Of a stretch of 64,000 nucleotides of DNA, positions 56,937 through 64,000 are shown piece by piece. Position numbers and translations under genes: made by a program. The notes beneath the pieces are model-generated. The model had not been told where the DNA came from. It saw only the letters and a program-made list of their open reading frames with translations, and did not search any database. Position 1 is the stretch's first letter. Every line of letters starts with the position of its first letter. The stretch covers positions 124,001 to 188,000 of the forward strand of contig NZ_JAAGWD010000006.1 in NCBI RefSeq assembly GCF_010686685.1. The letters are read 5' to 3'. The stretch is from Pontibacter burrus. GTDB taxonomy: Bacteria > Bacteroidota > Bacteroidia > Cytophagales > Hymenobacteraceae.

Positions 56937-57680
56937 TTATATAAACTGAACAAGTTTACGCAAGGGCTTCAGAAAGCGGGTATAGAATGGGGGATTTAAG
57001 CCATTGATGCGCCAGGCCCTGTAATCTTCCTGGTTTGCCCGGATACGGTTCTTTAATGTTACGTTGCTCTTGCCCCCTACCCGCATACGCACCAGAACCT
57101 CTGGAAGGTAAATGGTTGATATATTGTGCTTGTAAAGGTAGCGGAGCATAAGTTCGTAATCGGCAGCACTTTTAAAGCTTGTATTATATAAACCAAGCCG
57201 CTCGTATACTTCACGCTTTACATAGAAAGTAGGGTGCGGTGGCATCCAGCCCAACAGGAAGTTCTCACGCTTATAGTTTCCCGACACCCAGTTGCGCACA
57301 ACCTTAGCTATATTGGCTTTCTGCACATAAAGCAGATCAGCGTAAACACTATCAGTATGGTAATCCTGAAAGGCTCTGGCCACCTGCGCGATACTTTCCG
57401 TTGAATAGAAAATATCATCCGAATGCAGCAGGCCAATAACCTCACCCGTAGCCAGGCTTATTCCTTTATTGATGGCATCATACAGGCCATTGTCTCTCTC
57501 CGATATAAACTTGGAGATCCTGTTACCATAGCGCTGTATCACTTCTACTGTCCCGTCAGTCGACTGACCGTCAACTATAATATACTCCACATCCGGGTAC
57601 GTCTGCCCCAGCACCGATTCAATGGCATCGGCAATTGTTTCACGATTGTTATAGACGATGGTGATGATGGAGATCTTCAA
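56937..57680 (-). CDS. Glycosyltransferase family 2
   Basis: 247 residues with a GT-A fold: ISIITIVYNNRETIADAIESVLGQTYPDVEYIIVDGQSTDGTVEVI, then ISERDNGLYDAINKGISLATGEVIGLLHSDDIFY, where the DxD-like HSDD binds metal and nucleotide sugar. FKSAADYELMLRYLYKHN also fits. It resembles WcaE/WcaA-like sugar transferases. It is the last gene of the cluster in transcription order and adds a sugar to a surface glycan. Confidence 0.92.
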   Translation of the reverse strand: MKISIITIVYNNRETIADAIESVLGQTYPDVEYIIVDGQSTDGTVEVIQRYGNRISKFISERDNGLYDAINKGISLATGEVIGLLHSDDIFYSTESIAQVARAFQDYHTDSVYADLLYVQKANIAKVVRNWVSGNYKRENFLLGWMPPHPTFYVKREVYERLGLYNTSFKSAADYELMLRYLYKHNISTIYLPEVLVRMRVGGKSNVTLKNRIRANQEDYRAWRINGLNPPFYTRFLKPLRKLVQFI

Positions 57681-57725
57681 GGGTTGAACTGCTGGGTTGT
57701 TAAATGGATTGATTGTTACGCGTAG

Positions 57726-58307
57726 CTATGAATGTATCAGGCGTTCTCGCTTTGGAATGGCAGGGTTCCCCTGGTAAAGCATGTAGGGCTTGAGATCAGT
57801 AGTAGCCACCGAGCCGGCAGCCAGCACGCTATGCGAACCACACGTTATTGCCGGACAAACCATAGCCTTTGCTCCTATCCAACACCCCTCCTCCAGTATT
57901 ATTGTCCCTACTATCAGGTCAAAAGTAGGTCTTTTATAGTTGTGGCTCCCGGTAAGCAGTATAGCACCCTGCGAAAGGGTAACATTATCTTTTATAGTTA
58001 CCTGCGACAGATTATCGATCCAGACGTTCTCTCCTATCCATACATGGTTTCCTATCGTCAGCAGCCAGGGGTATTTGATGTTTACGGATGGCTTAATGAC
58101 CACTCCCTTCCCTATGTTGGCTCCGAACAGGCGCAGCAATGCTACTTTAAGGGAGCTAAGCGGGTTTATGGGATTTATAAAGAACAGCACGTTCACCACA
58201 AACCAGAGCAGCCGCTTTATACCGCCTGCACCAGGGTTGTACCAGTCGTTGTTGTATTTTGACAGGTCAACAGTAGCTTGTTGTTCTTCAGTCATGCGAA
58301 ACTCCAA
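57726..58307 (-). CDS. WcaF-like colanic-acid-type acetyltransferase
   Basis: 193 residues of the left-handed beta-helix acyltransferase family: LFGANIGKGVVIKPSVNIKYPWLLTIGNHVWIGENVWIDN, IKDNVTLSQGAILLTGSHNYKR and EEGCWIGAKAMVCPAITCGSHSVLAAGSV. The SLSSLKVALLRLFGA-type N-terminus is WcaF-like. It O-acetylates a sugar from acetyl-CoA. The start is MEFRM (58307) or MTEEQQ (58295). It overlaps the upstream GT4 by 20 or 8 bases. Confidence 0.88.
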   Translation of the reverse strand: MEFRMTEEQQATVDLSKYNNDWYNPGAGGIKRLLWFVVNVLFFINPINPLSSLKVALLRLFGANIGKGVVIKPSVNIKYPWLLTIGNHVWIGENVWIDNLSQVTIKDNVTLSQGAILLTGSHNYKRPTFDLIVGTIILEEGCWIGAKAMVCPAITCGSHSVLAAGSVATTDLKPYMLYQGNPAIPKRERLIHS

Positions 58308-59445
58308 ATAACGCTTTGTTCTGTTGTATGATTTCGTCTGTAATCACTCGTTGTTGCAGAAACCGTTGGGTGTTGCTGCTTAGTACCTGGTAAGTATTAT
58401 TGCCCATTCTCACACATTTCGTTAGCACTTCTATAAAGGCTTGTTTGTTATCCAACGCAAGGTCCCAGCCAACCTGTTCCTCCTCTAAGTTGCGCCATGG
58501 GGTCTGATCACTAATAATAACCGGGCAACCACTCGCCCAGGCCTCCACAATAACATGCCCGTAGTTCTCGCTATAGGTAGGCAACAGCATAAAATGGAAG
58601 CTCTTCAAAACCTCTGGTAGCTTGGGGTTTGGTATGGCTCCGTCATAGTGCACTACTATATTCTCGGGCAGCTTGCTTATCACCTCTTGGCATTTCTGCC
58701 AGTACTTCTCATCTTCCACAGGGCCAAGAATTGTAAAGTTTACAGATCTCTGCACCTGTAATGCTGCTAAAAGCTCCAGTGCTCCCAGCAGGTTTTTCTT
58801 GGGAGAAATACGGGATAAAAAGAAAAAAGCCGTGTTCTCTGCTGTTTTGATCTTATCCGTGCTGACAGTACCAGCGGAAGCAATGTTCGTAGCAACCTTG
58901 ACTTTAACCCTTCCTCCAAAAACAGCCCTGATTTCCTCAGCCTCCACGGAAGTTGAGGCATGCCAGGTAATACCCCGGAAAAGACCGGCGGACTTAGCTC
59001 CAAGTAAAAAGAGCCGCTTCTTATTCTTCTTCAGGTTTAATGCTCCTGGTCCCAGCATACCACGGGGTGCCAGCACTACCTCCGCGTTCCCCCCATTCAG
59101 TTTATTTGCAAGTAAAGGTAACAGCGTATAAGGTACAGAAAAAAGGCTGTTAAAGTACAAGGTTTGATAATTCTCTTCCTGCAGCAACTTCCGAAATACG
59201 TGTAACTTCTGGTGCGCCGCATCCAGGTACATTACCCGAAAGCCATCCTGCTGCAGCCAGGTGTTTGCCTGTATATGCTTATATGGCTCCGGTTCTCCGA
59301 AATCAATATTGCTTGTAATAATACTGAAATCTACGTGCTTACTGAGGCTTTGTACAATATTTGCAACGGACTTAATAGGCCCTCCAGCTTTGTAACCTGG
59401 TAGAAACCAGTCTACAAAAACCAGTACTTTAGGCTTCGATACCAT
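58288..59445 (-). CDS. Glycosyltransferase family 4 (first)
   Basis: 385 residues with GT-B fold. VFVDWFLPGYKAGGPIKSVANIVQSLSK is the N-terminal nucleotide-fold start and FFFLSRISPKKNLLGALELLAAL the C-terminal one. The SENYGHVIVEAWASGCPVIISDQTPW motif is the GT4 donor-binding EX7E region. It adds a hexose to a surface polysaccharide. It overlaps asnB by 17 bases and wcaF-like gene by up to 20, so all three are translationally linked. Confidence 0.92.
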   Translation of the reverse strand: MVSKPKVLVFVDWFLPGYKAGGPIKSVANIVQSLSKHVDFSIITSNIDFGEPEPYKHIQANTWLQQDGFRVMYLDAAHQKLHVFRKLLQEENYQTLYFNSLFSVPYTLLPLLANKLNGGNAEVVLAPRGMLGPGALNLKKNKKRLFLLGAKSAGLFRGITWHASTSVEAEEIRAVFGGRVKVKVATNIASAGTVSTDKIKTAENTAFFFLSRISPKKNLLGALELLAALQVQRSVNFTILGPVEDEKYWQKCQEVISKLPENIVVHYDGAIPNPKLPEVLKSFHFMLLPTYSENYGHVIVEAWASGCPVIISDQTPWRNLEEEQVGWDLALDNKQAFIEVLTKCVRMGNNTYQVLSSNTQRFLQQRVITDEIIQQNKALFGVSHD

Positions 59446-61312
59446 GTGCTTCTAACCAGTTTTCCAGTACAACAAGATACCATACCCTGGCCCAGGTAAC
59501 CGCCGGATCGCCTGCCAGGAAGCGTTGCCATAGTTGCTGCACTTCCTGCGGCACAAGTATACCACGCTTGCCAAGGCTATTCAGACGTTGTTCGGCAAAG
59601 GTATAAAGCTCCTGTCTCAGCCAGTTCTGCCAGGGCAGTATAAAGCCCATCTTCGGCCTGTTAATGATATCCATCGGCAGCAGATCTCCCAAGGCATCAG
59701 TCAGCAGCTTTTTAGGAGAGGTCGGATATTTATAGCTGTCAGGCACTCCCAGCACATACTCCACCAGCTCATAATCCAGGAAAGGGACGCGGACTTCAAG
59801 GGCATGCGCCATACTCATCTGGTCAGTGTCACGCAGCAGGGTATTCTGCATATAGCTCGTTATTTCCGCTACAGATACCTGGCTCAGCAGCGGCATGTTT
59901 ACTCCATGCTGTACCTGCCTGTTATTGCTTTCCCGCACAAGCTGCTGCACCCGGTTCTCCTCCAGCGATGTGCGTCCTGTCAGTTGCTGTAAAAATTCAT
60001 CCGTGTAAAACTGCCGAGTAATCGGGTAAGCACCACTAAGATCCCAGGAAGAAAGGTTGAGCAACTCACTTATCTTGGTGCTGGCTACAGAAGGCTTCAG
60101 CTTCCTGATCGTGAATCCTGCAGCTCTCCGGACTGCGAGCGGCAGCCTGGCAACCCACCGGTACTGCTGCAAAGCAGCCATCCGATTAAACACATCGTAG
60201 CCGGCAAACAGTTCGTCGCCGCCCAGCCCCGAGAGCGCCATCGTGATGCCTGCCTCTTTGGTGACCTTGGATACAACATAGGTATTGGGTCCATCTCCGC
60301 TCGGGTGGTCCATGGCCTGTAGCGCGGCGGGTATCAGTTCCAGGAAATTATCAGGTGTTAACCTGATCTCCGTGTGGTCGGTATTGAATTTCTTAGCGAC
60401 AGCGGCTGCATAGCGGGCTTCGCTGAAGGCTTCTTCCTCGAAGGTAACAGAAAAGGTTTTCACGCGCTGCGAGGCAACCCGGCTCATCAAGCCCACAATA
60501 GCGCTGGAGTCGATTCCTCCCGAGAGAAAAGCACCGAAAGGCACATCAGCCACCAGCCTGCGCTCCACGGCCCGCTGCAACAGGGTATACACCTCCTGTT
60601 TTATTTCTGTGTAGCTCTTCCCTTCGGAACGTCTGCTATAGTTTGTTTCCGGAGCCCAATAGCCGGCAATAGTTGCCCCGCCATCTTTGATATGCATATA
60701 ATGACCGGGCAGCAGCATGAGCACCCCCAGTACCATTGTTTCCGGGGCATGCACCGTCTGGTAACGCAGGTAATCTGCCAGTGCTGCCTTGTTTAGTTTG
60801 CGAGGCAACAGTCCGCTGGCAAGCAGCCCGCGGACCTCAGAGCAGAACAGTACTACTTCCCCGCTTTGATAATAGTATAGCGGCTTTATGCCCAGCCGGT
60901 CGCGGAACAGGTATACTTCGTTGCGTGCTTTGTCATGAATTGCGAAGGCAAACATGCCGTTAAAGCGATGAACGCATGCTGTTCCCCATTTCTGCCAGGC
61001 AGCAAGTATTACTTCCGTATCGGTTTGTGTCTGGTAAGGATAATCGTATAGTTCCTGACGCAGCTCTCTATAGTTGTAGATCTCACCGTTAAAGACCAGC
61101 ACAAGATTGCCATCGGCACTGTGCATGGGCTGGTGCCCGGCGCAGGACAGGTCAATAATGGAAAGCCTGCGTTGCCCCAGAGCTATGCCTGGCGTTACCC
61201 AACTGCCGCAATCGTCCGGCCCGCGGTGCGCAATAGCCCCGTTTATGACATTCAGAATGCCGGTAGCCCTCTCAGTTGCTGCTACCCCTATTACGCCGCT
61301 AATTCCGCACAC
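59429..61312 (-). CDS. asnB: Asparagine synthase (glutamine-hydrolysing)
   Basis: 627 residues. Cys2 (MCGISGVIG) is the glutaminase nucleophile. The second domain has SGGIDSSAIVGLM, the PP-loop that binds ATP. AHRGPDDCGSW, LVFNGEIYNYRELR, ALSGLGGDELFAGYDVF and PFLDYELVEYVL complete the family. In polysaccharide clusters such enzymes often modify sugars or amidate them rather than make free asparagine. Given the neighbours, that is the likely role here. Confidence 0.93.
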   Translation of the reverse strand: MCGISGVIGVAATERATGILNVINGAIAHRGPDDCGSWVTPGIALGQRRLSIIDLSCAGHQPMHSADGNLVLVFNGEIYNYRELRQELYDYPYQTQTDTEVILAAWQKWGTACVHRFNGMFAFAIHDKARNEVYLFRDRLGIKPLYYYQSGEVVLFCSEVRGLLASGLLPRKLNKAALADYLRYQTVHAPETMVLGVLMLLPGHYMHIKDGGATIAGYWAPETNYSRRSEGKSYTEIKQEVYTLLQRAVERRLVADVPFGAFLSGGIDSSAIVGLMSRVASQRVKTFSVTFEEEAFSEARYAAAVAKKFNTDHTEIRLTPDNFLELIPAALQAMDHPSGDGPNTYVVSKVTKEAGITMALSGLGGDELFAGYDVFNRMAALQQYRWVARLPLAVRRAAGFTIRKLKPSVASTKISELLNLSSWDLSGAYPITRQFYTDEFLQQLTGRTSLEENRVQQLVRESNNRQVQHGVNMPLLSQVSVAEITSYMQNTLLRDTDQMSMAHALEVRVPFLDYELVEYVLGVPDSYKYPTSPKKLLTDALGDLLPMDIINRPKMGFILPWQNWLRQELYTFAEQRLNSLGKRGILVPQEVQQLWQRFLAGDPAVTWARVWYLVVLENWLEAHGIEA

Positions 61313-61817
61313 CTTTTTTAGTAATTATGAATTAGAAATTATGAATTAGGAATGGGTAGTTTTTACATTTCTGTAAGTCTGCCCACTCCGGCTCTCCCTG
61401 ATACTAAGGATGCTTCATTCTCCTTTTGCTGGCGCAGGTCTGTAATCCATGACCTACCTATACTGTTGGATTTGTAATTCAACCGCGCCTGAAGCCTAAC
61501 TATAGTTTGTAGCGTGCCAGGGTACTTACTGCTCTTTATAATTTACATATCGCTCTTTCAGATTTGCAATCCGAAAGTACCTTACTCTTAGGATTTGTAA
61601 TCCGATCTTACCCGCAGGCTAGCTATAGGCAACGTAAAAGACTAAAATCGGATTACAAATCCTTATAATAATTGCTTCCGGATTGCAAATCCGGAAGAGC
61701 AGTAAGAGCAACGAAGTTATTAAATTAAACAACTTTCTTCTTTCCTATACATAGTAAAAAGCCGCTATGGCGTCAAGATATAACCTGTTTGCATAAGCTG
61801 CTTTAATGATTACCCTC
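61313..61817. repeat. Gene-free gap with nested GGATTTGTAATCC inverted repeats
   Basis: About 505 bases between asnB and the second GT4. AATTATGAATTA words come first (61320-61350). Four palindrome-like blocks follow: GATTTGCAATCCG (61561), GGATTTGTAATCCGAT (61592), ATCGGATTACAAATCC (61646) and CCGGATTGCAAATCCGG (61677). The first two are the reverse complement of the last two in nested order, giving a large possible hairpin. One exact AACTATAGTT is at 61499. No gene is visible. Confidence 0.7.
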
Positions 61818-62912
61818 TCAAAAGTCCGGATGATGCTGTGAAGTCGTGACAGGTTCCGGCTGCAGGAGCCCCATCAACTTTTCCGCCCAAATAGATGGCG
61901 TATTCTGCAAAGCAAATGCTGCACTTTTTTCCCCCATTTGCTGTAGTTCCTGTTCGCTCAAGGACACAACTTGCTGTATGGCACACTTTAAGGCACCTAC
62001 ATCTCCTGCCTTAAAATTATAGCCGTTCACTCCTTCCTTCAGAAAGGCTGTGGCAGCCCCTACGGCATTGCTGCAGAGCAACGGGAAACCGGCAGCTGCA
62101 AACTCGTGTACCACTACACCCCAGGGCTCAAAATGCGAAGGTAATACAAACACACCTGTCTGGCTAATGAACTGCGGCAAATCTGCAGGCTGCACAAAAC
62201 CGATGTGCCTGATCTTCGGGTGCTTCGCAGCTGTAGCTTCCAAAGGCCCTGTTCCCAGGCACCAGAGTTCCCATTCATTCGGCTGCTCTTCCTGCAATTG
62301 GATGAAAGCCTGCCACAAGTCTGTTATCCCTTTCTGCGGCACATAACGGCCTACATAGATAAAACGCTTCGGAAACACACTCCCTTTTACAGCATTTTCC
62401 TGCTTGTAAATAGCCTGGAAATATGGCACATCAGCAGAATAGTACCCTTGCAGAATATGCTGATCTTTAAAACCCAGTTTAAGTGCATACGCCTTTTGCG
62501 GAGCACCAGCCACAAAGGCATGTGTGAAAAGTCGTTGTAAGGTAAATGGTGCCACTACGCGCGCTAGTTGCTGTTTAAGGGTACCCTGCCAATGGTTGTC
62601 CATCCCTACCAGCACTGGTATCTGTTTTTTAAAAGACCGGACCACGGCCAGGTACTCCTTATCCATCCAGCCGCTGCAAAATACAAAGGCAGGGTTAATT
62701 GTGTGGCTTAGCTCGACCAGTTGCTCACGGCTATACACCTGCTTTTCGTACACCCGCACTCCATCAGGTATAGCAAACTGAAAAGGTGCCTCTCTGTTTA
62801 CCGGCCAGCGCACAAGATGCACTTCTACCGCATGTTCCTCCGTGAGCGCTCTAATGCAGGACAGAAAATACCCGGCAAGCTCGGTATATAGAAAAAGGAC
62901 TTTAGTCTTCAT
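61818..62912 (-). CDS. Glycosyltransferase family 4 (second)
   Basis: About 364 residues from ATG 62912 (MKTKVLFLYTELAGYFLSCI). GT-B fold with FIYVGRYVPQKGITDLWQAFIQLQ and SHFEPWGVVVHEFAAAGFPLLCSNAVGAATAF, the GT4 donor site with the catalytic Glu. Sequence is unlike the first GT4 and a different acceptor is likely. It is 38 bases from the O-antigen ligase gene, upstream of the asnB block. Confidence 0.9.
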   Translation of the reverse strand: MKTKVLFLYTELAGYFLSCIRALTEEHAVEVHLVRWPVNREAPFQFAIPDGVRVYEKQVYSREQLVELSHTINPAFVFCSGWMDKEYLAVVRSFKKQIPVLVGMDNHWQGTLKQQLARVVAPFTLQRLFTHAFVAGAPQKAYALKLGFKDQHILQGYYSADVPYFQAIYKQENAVKGSVFPKRFIYVGRYVPQKGITDLWQAFIQLQEEQPNEWELWCLGTGPLEATAAKHPKIRHIGFVQPADLPQFISQTGVFVLPSHFEPWGVVVHEFAAAGFPLLCSNAVGAATAFLKEGVNGYNFKAGDVGALKCAIQQVVSLSEQELQQMGEKSAAFALQNTPSIWAEKLMGLLQPEPVTTSQHHPDF

Positions 62913-62950
62913 TTTGTATGTTATTTCGCCACTTCTCACCCGGTTAGAAA

Positions 62951-64000
62951 CTATAGCTTGCTACTACGTGGCTGGAAAACAGGCAACCTTGGCTCACTAA
63001 TAGGTTCAGCCTCTGGTAAAACGGCCTGTTCATCTTTTACAATATAAATAAGCAGCGTGAGCAACATCAGTACCTGTATGGTAAACGGGTTTAGCGATGC
63101 CGCCAGCCAGGACTCTACCATGTTGGAAGCAATAACAGCAAAGGCAATAGGGAATGCCAGGTAAGAGTTTTTAGCTGCCTTCAGGAACAATGTTGCCCAC
63201 CCTACTATAAACAGGACCAGCCCTATAAGTCCGGTATCCAGCCACACCGTAAGGAAGGCATTGTGCGCGTTGCCTTCATGCCCCCGCATGCTGAGTTCCC
63301 AGAAGTGCTGGTGGTATATCCATTCTGTGAAGCTAAATCCCCTGCCAATCCAGAAATTCTTAGGTATTTGTTCCCAGGCAAATTCACGGGCCACCACCCT
63401 TCCCCCACCAGCCTCCAGAGTATCTACTCTTAAATAGTTCTCAAACCCTAAGGTGTGTGCAATGGCTACAATATCAATATCTATAGTTACCAGCATAATT
63501 CCGATTAGAGCAGAAATCAGCAGGCCCGCCGTTTTATTCCATTTAGATAAAAACATAGTAACCAGGAATACAATGACGGCAATAGTTTGCCCGCGGGAGC
63601 CGCTCCAGATAAGAGATGAAAAAATAAGCAGGTAGATGATGAGGTGCATTCTTTTAGAAGTAACCTCCGGGAAGTAATGCTTTATGGTAAAATATAGCAT
63701 AAAGAACAAGAAACAGAACATGCCGAGGCCATTTGGATTACCTAACGCACCTGACGAGCGTCCCCCTCCTGCATACATTACCAGCGATGGATTAACCAGG
63801 TACATGATGTAACCTGCTAGCAGCACGGCAGTGCCCAGGTAAACGATGGCTTTCAGGAAATCTGTTTGATGCGCTCTGTACAAACTATAGAACAGCACTG
63901 GCACAATCAGGAAAAGTAACAAGTAGGAAAACGTTTTCTGGAAAGCAGTGAAAGGAACCGGGCTAAAAATGATGCAGAAGAAAGCAAATATTGCAAAGGG
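62951..64000 (-). CDS. O-antigen ligase family membrane protein, truncated by the window edge
   Basis: At least 350 residues. The frame is open to the right edge; the codons beyond 63922 (FAIFAFFCIIFSPVPFTAF) belong to it, so the start lies outside. About ten membrane helices are seen. The long periplasmic loop with GRGFSFTEWIYHQHFWELSMRGHEGNAHNAFLTVWLDTGLIGLVLF is the O-antigen ligase/polymerase (Wzy/WaaL) signature. It ligates or polymerises surface glycan. It ends with a Pro/Arg-rich cytoplasmic tail. Confidence 0.9.
   Translation of the reverse strand, partial: PFAIFAFFCIIFSPVPFTAFQKTFSYLLLFLIVPVLFYSLYRAHQTDFLKAIVYLGTAVLLAGYIMYLVNPSLVMYAGGGRSSGALGNPNGLGMFCFLFFMLYFTIKHYFPEVTSKRMHLIIYLLIFSSLIWSGSRGQTIAVIVFLVTMFLSKWNKTAGLLISALIGIMLVTIDIDIVAIAHTLGFENYLRVDTLEAGGGRVVAREFAWEQIPKNFWIGRGFSFTEWIYHQHFWELSMRGHEGNAHNAFLTVWLDTGLIGLVLFIVGWATLFLKAAKNSYLAFPIAFAVIASNMVESWLAASLNPFTIQVLMLLTLLIYIVKDEQAVLPEAEPISEPRLPVFQPRSSKL

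Noticed and set aside
59429-61312. Defence or biosynthetic island around asnB
   Set aside because: The neighbours are glycosyltransferases and an O-antigen ligase, an ordinary surface-polysaccharide context.

Overview
The window looks like a chromosomal segment of a Bacteroidota member of the order Cytophagales, most likely Hymenobacteraceae and Pontibacter-like. That placement is inference. It rests on TAnnTTTG-type -7 promoter elements, the long IspG, type III glutamine synthetase, a Porin_10-type porin, the miaB / sigma-54 regulator / lptE / TPR / secG / groESL gene order, and a moderate G+C content. No phage, insertion sequence, CRISPR array or classical defence island is visible. Most genes are housekeeping.

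Layout. 1-16 kb: truncated SF1 helicase, slyD, ACP phosphodiesterase, a flavin-fold stress protein, a CrtA-like oxygenase, a DUF1003 protein, a DsbA-family protein, leuS, a MarR regulator, a YjbR protein, a 54-residue membrane protein on the minus strand, ispG and glnN. Two diverged copies of a ~500 bp intergenic repeat lie in opposite orientation about 11 kb apart (about 2.06-2.53 kb and 13.33-13.82 kb). 16-33 kb: LTA-synthase-like sulfatase, mtaB, OmpH/Skp lipoprotein, MacB-like permease, a secreted protein of unclear function, a 2OG-Fe(II) oxygenase overlapping an acyltransferase, miaE, a porin, lpxK, nif3-like, a zinc-ribbon protein, a TPR protein and pabB. 33-47 kb: miaB, sigma-54 activator, lptE, TPR protein, secG, groES-groEL, a secreted-protein gene interrupted by one in-frame TAG, a POT peptide transporter, pckA, rsmE and DUF4159. 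47-56 kb: smc, YjbR, acyltransferase, beta-barrel protein, patatin, MBL hydrolase, accA and two identical tRNA-Asp genes. 57-64 kb: a surface-polysaccharide cluster on the minus strand (GT2, WcaF-like acetyltransferase, two GT4, asnB, O-antigen ligase) running off the right edge.

The most unusual signal is not a gene. The palindrome AACTATAGTT, and its core CTATAG, is scattered across the whole window in genes and between them. My eye count is about 120 CTATAG cores and about two dozen exact 10-mers, where base composition predicts roughly 0.1 of the latter. It resembles the HIP1 highly iterated palindrome of cyanobacteria but has a different sequence. Copies supply Thr-Ile-Val or Tyr-Ser codons, a stop codon, and a terminator loop. 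It is sparse in the most conserved, highly expressed genes such as groESL.

Two regulatory regions also stand out. The groES leader has two TGTCA dyads ahead of a GG-N10-GA sigma-54-like promoter, about 2.5 kb downstream of a sigma-54 activator gene that lacks a sensor domain. The glnN leader has two CACCC(C/T)TA...AGGG(G/A)TG dyads whose centres are 52 bp apart. All identifications come from reading the sequence and from family knowledge recalled without database searches.
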